Assembly (NCBI GenBank): GCA_016199905.1
Contig: JACQFU010000063.1
Span: 1-12,568, forward strand
Source of the DNA: Candidatus Wallbacteria bacterium
Lineage (GTDB): Bacteria > Muiribacteriota > UBA6191 > JACPRK01
Length of the DNA stretch: 12,568 nt
Direction: 5' to 3'
Shown: positions 7,003 through 12,568 of the stretch, piece after piece
How the letters are laid out: each line of letters opens with the position of its first letter
Numbering within the stretch: the stretch's first letter is position 1
The notes under the pieces: generated by a model
Database searches by the model: none
The model's input: only the letters and a program-made list of their open reading frames with translations
Told to the model about the DNA's origin: nothing
Position numbers and translations under genes: made by a program

Positions 7003-8010
7003 ACGTTCTTCGACGAATTCATCACGGGCCTCGACTTCGGCCACTCCCGGATCAAGCTGCTGCAGGTCCGCAAGAAGAAGACTGCGCCCACGCTGGAGAA
7101 GGCCTTCGTCTTTCCCGCGCCTGCAGCCGGACCGGAGGGCGTCTCCGCGCAAGCGCTCTCCGACGCGCTGAGTGGTGCCTTCAAGGCGTCGGGGATCAAG
7201 CCGAAGAACCTCGTGATATCCGTCGGCTCGCCGCACTACTCCATCCTGCGACTGGAGCTCCCGCCGACGGACCCCGTCGAGACGCAGGAGGCCATTCGCT
7301 GGAACATCGAGGCGCTGCTCCCTTTTCCGATCGATCGCGCGCTGATGGATCACCGCGTCGTTCCCGCCGAGGCCGGGGACCCGCCCACCAAACTGACGAC
7401 CAGATTGGTTGTTGCCGTCGACCGGGACGCCGTCAGTTTCCATCTCGACGTGCTGGACCGCATGGGGCTCAAGGCCCAGCGCGCCCAGGTCGGCCCCGTC
7501 GCCCTGCTCGAGGCCTATCGCAATGTCTATCCCGTGACGCCCAAGCAGACCATCGCCCTCATCGACATCGGTCACCTGGGCACCGGGATGACGCTGGTGA
7601 CGGGCGGCCGGCTGCGGTTGCACCGCGTGGCCCCCGTGGGCGGAAGTCACCTGATCTCGGCGTTCGCCCGCGAGCAGCAGCTCGACGAGCCGGAAGCGCT
7701 TCGAAAGTTCTCGACGTTCCAGAGCGCGACCCCGCTCTCCCGTCCGTTGCAGACGCTCGCCGCGCGCGTCGAGCGCTTCTTCCAGTACTTCGAGGACCTC
7801 AATCCCACCGAGCAAGTTGCCGGCATCTACCTCTGCGGCGCCGCGGCCACAGTGCCCGGGTTGCCCGAGCAGCTGTCGGAGACCTTCCGTGAGACCGTTC
7901 AGCTATTCGATCCGATCGCGCGCTCGGGGCAGACGACCGCTCCCGCGGACCCGCGCGTCCTCGGCGCGCCGACGTCCGCGCTGGCAGTCTGCTGGGGGCT
8001 GGTGGTCTGA
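7003..8010 (+). CDS. pilM: type IV pilus assembly protein PilM, apparent ACG start
   Basis: Cytoplasmic actin-like (ASKHA) ATP-binding protein that binds the N-terminus of PilN and anchors the inner-membrane ring. Seen over 335 residues: the phosphate-1 motif GLDFGHSRIKLLQV at 9-22, phosphate-2 IALIDIGHLGTGMTLV around 184-199 (D188), GGSHLI shortly after, and an adenosine-binding strand IYLCGAAATVPGLPEQL around 275-291. The length is normal. The start is odd: the first regular start codon in frame is GTG 7213, which would remove the conserved first 70 residues. The coding similarity begins right after GGAGG, where the codon in start position is ACG. Either pilM uses a rare ACG start or an ATG has changed to ACG by mutation or sequencing error. 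The gene touches pilN directly. Confidence 0.92.
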   Translation, partial: TFFDEFITGLDFGHSRIKLLQVRKKKTAPTLEKAFVFPAPAAGPEGVSAQALSDALSGAFKASGIKPKNLVISVGSPHYSILRLELPPTDPVETQEAIRWNIEALLPFPIDRALMDHRVVPAEAGDPPTKLTTRLVVAVDRDAVSFHLDVLDRMGLKAQRAQVGPVALLEAYRNVYPVTPKQTIALIDIGHLGTGMTLVTGGRLRLHRVAPVGGSHLISAFAREQQLDEPEALRKFSTFQSATPLSRPLQTLAARVERFFQYFEDLNPTEQVAGIYLCGAAATVPGLPEQLSETFRETVQLFDPIARSGQTTAPADPRVLGAPTSALAVCWGLVV

Positions 8011-8589
8011 GTGAGCGACTCCCTTCAGTTCGACCTGCTGCCCAGGGAGTACGCTCCGCCGCGTGAGAACCGAGAGATCAACCTCTCGATCGCAGTGGCG
8101 ATCGCGCTTCTGGTCGGGCTCTGCTCCGCGCTCTCCAACGTCTCGGCCAACCTGATAGCCACCCGCCGAGAGGAGGACCTCGCGCGCATCGAACGGGCCT
8201 ATGCCCCGGAGCTGGAGGGTGCGCGCTCTCGATTGCAACAGCTTCAGTCCAGGGGCGTTCGGCTGGCCCAGATCCTGGGAGAGCGAGGGTTTGGTTCGCA
8301 GGAGCTGGCGGATGTTTCGGATGCTTTACGTGGCCACGGATGGCTGACGCAGCTCAAGTATGACGCAGCGAGCCAGCTGGTCACCCTGGCCGGTTACACG
8401 CTCAAGACCAGAGACTTGCCCGAGGTGATGGCCGGCCTGTGGAAGATCCGGTCGCTCGGCGACGTCCGCACCGTCTCGGTCAGCCGCCAGACGCTGCGCG
8501 ATCGGGACGTGATCGCGTTCTTGCTGACCGCGCGCCAGCTCCCACGGTCCGCCGCCTCCGGCGCCGCAACCACGGAGGCTGCCCGGTGA
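8011..8589 (+). CDS. pilN: type IV pilus assembly protein PilN
   Basis: Bitopic inner-membrane protein; it binds PilM through its N-terminus and pairs with PilO in the periplasm. It has 192 residues. The short cytoplasmic tail contains FDLLPREY at 7-14, a variant of the conserved (I)NLLP PilM-binding motif. One TM segment follows at about 26-50, then a coiled-coil-like stretch (about 55-85) and a ferredoxin-like periplasmic part ending in VSVSRQTLRDRDVIAFLLTA. The Ala/Ser-rich last 20 residues look disordered. The GTG start at 8011 directly follows the pilM stop, and the TGA overlaps the pilO start, so translation is probably coupled across all three genes. Confidence 0.88.
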   Translation: MSDSLQFDLLPREYAPPRENREINLSIAVAIALLVGLCSALSNVSANLIATRREEDLARIERAYAPELEGARSRLQQLQSRGVRLAQILGERGFGSQELADVSDALRGHGWLTQLKYDAASQLVTLAGYTLKTRDLPEVMAGLWKIRSLGDVRTVSVSRQTLRDRDVIAFLLTARQLPRSAASGAATTEAAR

Positions 8590-9098
8590 AGCAGCAACTG
8601 CGCCGGGCAGTCGTGACCGAGTTCGTGGTCGTGATGGCGTGTACCTTCCTCTGGGCCTCGCATCTGTCCTGGAAGAGTGACCCTGCACCGGCCCAGGAGA
8701 TGGAGCAGGGCTGCCAGGTGGAATTGCAGCGGTTGAAGAACCTGGCCGACGCGGTCCGGCGCGTGGTCGAGCCACTCGACTCCCGGTTGCCCGACCAGCG
8801 CCAGATCCCGCGGCTCCTGGCGGAGCTCAGCCGAACGGCGACGGAGTGCGGCTTCGAGCTGGAAATGCTCACGCCCGGCAACGTCCGCCACGACTCCGGA
8901 GCCGACACTTGCGCCATCGAGTTGAGCTTCAAACAGCCTTACGCGCGAGTGGCTCGGTACGCGCGGGCCCTGGAGGCACTGCCCTACATCTTCGGCTACG
9001 AGAGCATCGTCGTGTCGGCGCCGGAGGGGGACCACCCCGAGGCCGGCGTACCCCTGTCGGTCAGCATCTCGCTGATGGTTTTCCTCTCGGGACGCTGA
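8586..9098 (+). CDS. pilO: type IV pilus assembly protein PilO-like
   Basis: Partner of PilN in the periplasmic alignment ring. It has 170 residues: a short basic tail (MKQQLRR), a TM segment at about 8-26, a helical stretch to about 90 (PRLLAELSRTATECGFELEM is the typical entry to the PilO fold), and a beta-rich C-terminal domain with ELSFKQPYARVARYARALEA and VPLSVSISLMVF. It is somewhat shorter than classical PilO (about 200). The GTG start overlaps the pilN stop as GTGA; the frame is open further upstream, but that part is the shadow of pilN. MshJ or GspM-like names would fit equally well by position. Confidence 0.82.
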   Translation: MKQQLRRAVVTEFVVVMACTFLWASHLSWKSDPAPAQEMEQGCQVELQRLKNLADAVRRVVEPLDSRLPDQRQIPRLLAELSRTATECGFELEMLTPGNVRHDSGADTCAIELSFKQPYARVARYARALEALPYIFGYESIVVSAPEGDHPEAGVPLSVSISLMVFLSGR

Positions 9099-9134
9099 TC
9101 TCTCAGGCGATCCCGGCGAAAAACCGACATATAG

Positions 9135-11422
9135 ATGGGGAATGGCCCCGGATCTGTCACCGTCCCTCCCCATCGAGTCCCCTTGAAGAGCCCTCCCCGC
9201 AGGCGCGGAAGCCTCCTTCCCATCCTCCTCACGGCAGCTCTCTGGTTGCCGTGCGCCAGCCTGCCGGCTTTCGGACAGCTGCTCCAGGACAGCGCCCTGC
9301 CCCGGGCGCCGGATGCGGACTCGCGTGATGCCGAGGAGGTCACATCTCCCTCGGGCAGCGGGCCACCCGTTGCCGAGGGGAACATCTCTCTGAACCTGCG
9401 CGATGTGCCGATCGCGCGGGTGCTCGATCTTTTCACGGAACAAAGAGGCCTCAACATCGTGACCAGCGACTCGGTCCAGGGCAAGGTCACGGTCAAGCTG
9501 GACAATGTTCCCTGGGAGCAAGCTCTGGCGACCATTCTCAGGACTCGGGGGATGGGCTTCCAGAAGAACGGGGAGATCATCCAGGTCGACACCCTGGAGC
9601 GCCTCAACACCGAGACGGTCACGCGCGTCTTCGAGGTCGAACACCTGGGCGTCAACGAAGCCAAGGAGCTGGCCACGGGCGTGCTCACGCCTGCGGGCAA
9701 GCTTCACGTGCTCAGCCGCAGCGGTTCGGGGGACGCGCAGGGCGCCACGATGCTGGTCGTGACCGACACGGAAGGAGCGCTCGCCCGGGTGCAGGCGTTG
9801 CTGGAAAAGGTCGACGTGCGCCCGGCGACGGACCGGCTCGAGTTGATCGGTCCCGACGCGAGCGGGCGATTCCGGGTGAACATCCGCAACCAGCAGTTCG
9901 CCCGGGTGTTCGATCAACTGCGCCGGCAGTTCGGGATCAACATCATGCTCGACGGCCCTGTCGACGGGCGGCTCGACCTGAGCCTTTCGGGCGTCACGGA
10001 GGACGAGCTCATCGACTCCATCCTCGGCGGCAGCCCGCTGCGTTACCTGAAGGACGGCCGGACGTATCACGTCTCGACAGCGCTGCAATTCAAGGAGCGA
10101 CTGACGACGCGGCTCTTCCAGCTGCACTTTGTGGACGCGGAGGACGTGAAGCGATTCCTCGCCCCGCATCTTTCGCCTCTCGGGAAAGTGGAGGTCTTCA
10201 CGCGGCGGGCGCGCCAGGGCTTCACGTTCGGCACGCAGACGACATCCAGGCGGGCGACAGGTGCGGCCAACCCGTCCCCGGAGCGCTCCGACACCGTGGC
10301 CGTCACGGACACTCCGGCGGCGCTGGAGAACATCGCGGCGCTGGTCGCCGCGCTCGACGTGCGGCCACAGCAGGTCAGCATCGAGGTGCGGATCGTCGAG
10401 GTCACGCTGGACCACGGCGAAACGATGGGCATCGACTGGAGCGTCACCGGCCGATTCGCGGGCGCCACCAAGCCGACGTTGCTGCCGTTCAAGACCGCCA
10501 ACGCCTCCTCGACGCCGTCCGGCGACACCTTCCGATTCGGGACGATTTCGGCCCAGGACTTCACCGCGGTGCTGCAAGCGCTGTCGCACCGAAACAGGCT
10601 GAAGATCCTCTCCAATCCCAGGATCTCGACGTTGAACAACCAGGAGGCGAGCATCCTGATCGGCGACAAGTTCCCGATCACCGTCGAGACCATCGATCCC
10701 CAGACGGCCGTCCGCACCGTGAGCCTCGACCACTACGAGCAGATCGGCGTTCAGCTCCAGGTGGTCCCGCAGATCTCCGGCGTTCAGTCGGTGAACCTGA
10801 TCATCCACCCGGCCGTGAGCACGGTGGGGCCTCTCATCCAGAACCAGTTCCCGGTCATCTCCACGCGCTGGTCCGAAGCGGCGACACGGCCGTCATCGGC
10901 GGCCTGCTGCAAGAGCGCAGCACCAAGAACCATTCCCAGCTCCCCGGCTTCAGCCAGCTGCCGCTGGTGGGCGGTCTCTTCAACTCGGACACCGACACCA
11001 CGGTGACGGTGGACCTGCTGATCTTCGTGACGCCGCAGATCGTCCCGGAACTGGCGGCCGCGGCGACGGAGCCGGCGACTGCCGTGGTGCTCGAACCGGC
11101 GCCGCGGGCGCCTGCCAAGCCCGTTCGTACGACGCTGGCCGTACCCGTCCCGAGAGAGCGGACTGTGAAGGCTTCCGCCCCCCTCGGTACCGAGCTTGTC
11201 GGAGGACGAGTCCCGCGGTCCCTTTCGTCCACCGATAAACCCGGCCCGAGCCGGTCCGAAGAGCCCGCCAGGAGTGAGGCGGCCGCTCCGTCGTGGCTCT
11301 CGGCCAGCGCCGAACCGTCCGTGGCGACCACGACCCCCGACGCCCCACGCGCCCAGTCCTGGCGCCGGCGCTTCGCGAGAGTGCCGCGCAAGCCCCACGC
11401 CAGCGCCCCGGACCCGGATTGA
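9135..11422 (+). CDS. gspD: outer-membrane secretin (GspD/PilQ/MshL family), duplicated N0-N1, frame disrupted near 10868
   Basis: Outer-membrane channel of the system. A signal peptide ends near residue 47 (LLPILLTAALWLPCASLPAFG). An STN/N0 domain lies at about 83-153 (ISLNLRDVPIARVLDLF onward) and an N1 domain at about 162-235. A second N0 (FRVNIRNQQFARVFDQL onward, about 245-315) and a second N1 (about 325-410) follow. The secretin domain starts near 413 (VSIEVRIVEVTLDHG). The 9135 frame is right up to FPVISTR (10868) and then loses similarity, ending at 11006. From 10868 another frame resumes with LVRSGDTAVIGGLLQERS, LPLVGGLFNSD and LLIFVTPQIV and runs to 11422. A few codons normally between these parts are absent, so a short deletion (by rough estimate 17 or 20 bases) plus frame change is likely. 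The last 126 or so residues are a Pro/Ala/Ser-rich, Arg-ending tail. The start could also be TTG 9183, closer to the signal peptide. Confidence 0.93.
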
Positions 11423-11429
11423 CTCTACG

Positions 11430-12086
11430 ATGCGCTCGCGACACGCACGAACACGGTACTGGGTTGCGGCCGCCTGGATATTCCCGGCGACACTCGTCCT
11501 GGCATGTCAGGCGAGCGGGCAGGTGAACATGACGGATTTCGCCGATCGGCAGCCCGCGTCCACGTCGCTCGTGATGGGCCTTCGCCGGCCGGCGCTGGGA
11601 GCCGTGGCGGGAGCCGAACCATCGCAGCAGGCAGCGGGCGCGAAGCCCCCCGCGGGACCCGCGGCGGAGCCGGCCACAGCAGCCGCGGCCGACCTTGCCT
11701 CTCCCCGGTACATCCCGTGGCGCGTGCAAGGCATCGCCGCGAGCCTGGGGCGCCCGAGCACCGGCAGGATGGCCACGGTCGAGCTGATGCAGCAACTGGC
11801 GTTCAATCTCGGGCTGCTGCGCCGCCTGGTCGAGATGGAGGACGGCGAGCTGTGCGGGATCCTCTGCGACAAGCTCACGAACCTCTGCCGGACACTGGCG
11901 GCCGCGCGACCCGGCGAGGCCTCCTGGAGACCGCAGTTCGAAGGCTTGATGCAGGACGTGCGGTGCTTGGCGGAGGCGTCGCAGGCCCGGAGCCGCCGGC
12001 ACGCGGCGCGGCGATATCTGGAGCAAGCCGCCGAGCACTGCGCAGCCTGCCACCGAACCGGCGGCGGGCCGTTGCAACAGTTCTGA
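11430..12086 (+). CDS. exported monohaem cytochrome c (class II/cytochrome c'-like)
   Basis: The product is probably a periplasmic or membrane-attached haem protein. It has 218 residues: an N-terminal export signal (hydrophobic about 11-25, ending LVLAC with C26), an Ala/Pro-rich linker (about 50-90), then a helical domain (about 95-218) with a single CAACH haem-attachment motif at 204-208, 10 residues from the C-terminus. A four-helix layout with the CxxCH at the very end is characteristic of class II cytochromes c (cytochrome c' and c-556 types). Four other cysteines (C142, C146, C153, C179) are unusual for that family. C26 may be a lipobox cysteine, but the -2 Leu is atypical, so lipoprotein status is open. 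ATG 11430 follows the secretin stop by 7 bases, which suggests co-expression with the machine. Its role there is unknown. Confidence 0.8.
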   Translation: MRSRHARTRYWVAAAWIFPATLVLACQASGQVNMTDFADRQPASTSLVMGLRRPALGAVAGAEPSQQAAGAKPPAGPAAEPATAAAADLASPRYIPWRVQGIAASLGRPSTGRMATVELMQQLAFNLGLLRRLVEMEDGELCGILCDKLTNLCRTLAAARPGEASWRPQFEGLMQDVRCLAEASQARSRRHAARRYLEQAAEHCAACHRTGGGPLQQF

Positions 12087-12106
12087 AGGCAGCCCCCCTC
12101 CCCGCA

Positions 12107-12135
12107 TTGATCGGCGGCCGGCTTGCTGGTATGGT
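12107..12135 (+). promoter_or_regulatory. possible sigma-70-type promoter before the minor pseudopilin gene
   Basis: TTGATC (12107-12112) and TATGGT (12130-12135) are separated by exactly 17 bases in the 70 bp gap between the cytochrome and pseudopilin genes. Each hexamer matches the consensus at 4 of 6. Transcription would start about 15 bases before the GTG at 12157, leaving GAGG (12143-12146) as ribosome binding site. It is plausible as an internal promoter for the minor-pilin genes, but unproven. Confidence 0.35.
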
Positions 12136-12156
12136 CAGTCGCGAGGCCGATCGCCA

Positions 12157-12568
12157 GTGAACCGCCGCCCGACTCGACGCCACGGACTGACGCTCGTGGA
12201 GCTGCTTCTCACGATCGTTCTGGTTGGCACTCTCTCGTCGGTCGCAGTCACCCAGATGGCTGGAACAACTCCAAAGGTTGTTCTTATGGGCGAGCTGAAC
12301 CGGATGCGCGCGAAGATCTATCTGCAACGAAACCGGGCGGCGGCCAACGGCCTTCTGCAGCGCGTGACGTTCGATCCGGCCAACAGCCGCTACCAGTTGC
12401 TGGCCGACTCGGGCGCGGGGCTGAGCGTCGCCGAGACCGTCGCGCTCAAGCCGGGCGTGGTCCTGCTGTCGACCACGTTTGGGGCAAACAACCTCGATTT
12501 CAAGCCCGGCGGGGCGCCGGCCGCCGGCGGCAGCGTGGCATTGCAGGCGGACACCTCCGTGCGGAGCC
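12157..12568 (+). CDS. GspH/FimT-like minor pseudopilin, 3' end outside window
   Basis: Minor pilin-like protein, expected at the tip or in the priming complex of the fibre. A class III leader MNRRPTRRHG is followed by LTLVELLLTIVLVGTLSSVAV: cleavage after G10, Leu rather than Phe at +1, Glu at +5 kept, then the hydrophobic helix. Further on, LQRVTFDPANSRYQLLADSG and the late GGSVALQADTSVRS recall the C-terminal half of the GspH/FimT fold, where a beta-strand with G-G-x-(I/V)-x-L is typical. The frame is open for 137 codons to the window edge, so the protein is nearly complete at most by length and the stop is not seen. The GTG start has GAGG 10 bases upstream. More minor pseudopilin genes probably follow. 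Confidence 0.82.
   Translation, partial: MNRRPTRRHGLTLVELLLTIVLVGTLSSVAVTQMAGTTPKVVLMGELNRMRAKIYLQRNRAAANGLLQRVTFDPANSRYQLLADSGAGLSVAETVALKPGVVLLSTTFGANNLDFKPGGAPAAGGSVALQADTSVRS

Noticed and set aside
7213..8010. GTG 7213 as pilM start
   Set aside because: It would delete the conserved phosphate-1 motif and about 70 family-like residues that are encoded in the same open frame upstream.
8394..10808. 804-residue minus-strand open frame
   Set aside because: It is a shadow of pilN, pilO and the secretin, which carry the real motifs.
11196..11429. upstream extension of the cytochrome frame
   Set aside because: It overlaps the secretin tail, is Pro/Arg-rich, and would put the export signal in the middle of the protein; ATG 11430 gives a proper N-terminal signal.
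10980..12107. 375-residue minus-strand open frame opposite the secretin tail and cytochrome
   Set aside because: Composition is that of a shadow frame, and the plus-strand CAACH cytochrome fits the operon and has an export signal.
1..12568. tRNA, rRNA, CRISPR arrays, insertion sequences
   Set aside because: Read through by eye, no cloverleaf-like sequences, spaced direct repeats, transposase motifs or flanking inverted repeats were found.

Overview
The window is strongly GC-rich and comes from a diderm (Gram-negative) bacterium: it encodes an outer-membrane secretin, prepilins, an assembly ATPase and an exported c-type cytochrome. No gene points to one genus. The high GC, the PilMNO/GspEF mixture and the bacterial RING-finger membrane protein would fit Acidobacteriota, Myxococcota or a similar environmental lineage, but that is an impression and not a measurement.

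Layout. Positions 1-770 (+) hold a 1-acylglycerol-3-phosphate acyltransferase (plsC) whose 3' part is disrupted. It is tail to tail, with a 3 bp gap, with a minus-strand pair: a multi-pass membrane protein ending in a RING-like zinc finger (774-1463) and a secreted alpha/beta-hydrolase (1558-2565). The hydrolase lies upstream of the RING gene on that strand. A 331 bp non-coding stretch (2566-2896) separates the hydrolase from a long plus-strand operon that runs off the end of the window.

The operon (2897 to beyond 12568) encodes a type IV pilus/type II secretion-like machine. Its order is assembly ATPase (gspE/pilB), platform protein (gspF/pilC), major pilin-like protein, a one-TM GspC/PilP/MshK-like subunit, pilM, pilN, pilO, secretin (gspD/pilQ), an exported cytochrome c'-like protein, and the start of a GspH/FimT-like minor pseudopilin. 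Several genes abut or overlap, which suggests co-transcription. The expected working model is that the ATPase and platform protein push pilin subunits, the PilM-N-O ring and the GspC/PilP-like linker bridge the inner membrane to the secretin, and GspH-like minor pilins prime the fibre. The inner-membrane ring is of type IV pilus type (PilMNO) rather than GspL/GspM type, so the machine is a hybrid or MSHA-like system.

Most notable points: a cytochrome c'-like haem protein is embedded in the operon; the secretin carries a duplicated N0-N1 periplasmic module and a long Pro/Ala/Ser-rich C-terminal tail; pilM appears to start at ACG behind a perfect Shine-Dalgarno sequence; and both plsC and the secretin gene have a short internal deletion with a frame change in a conserved region. 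These breaks may be real or may be sequence/assembly errors, and the window alone cannot decide. I saw no tRNA, rRNA, CRISPR array or transposon.
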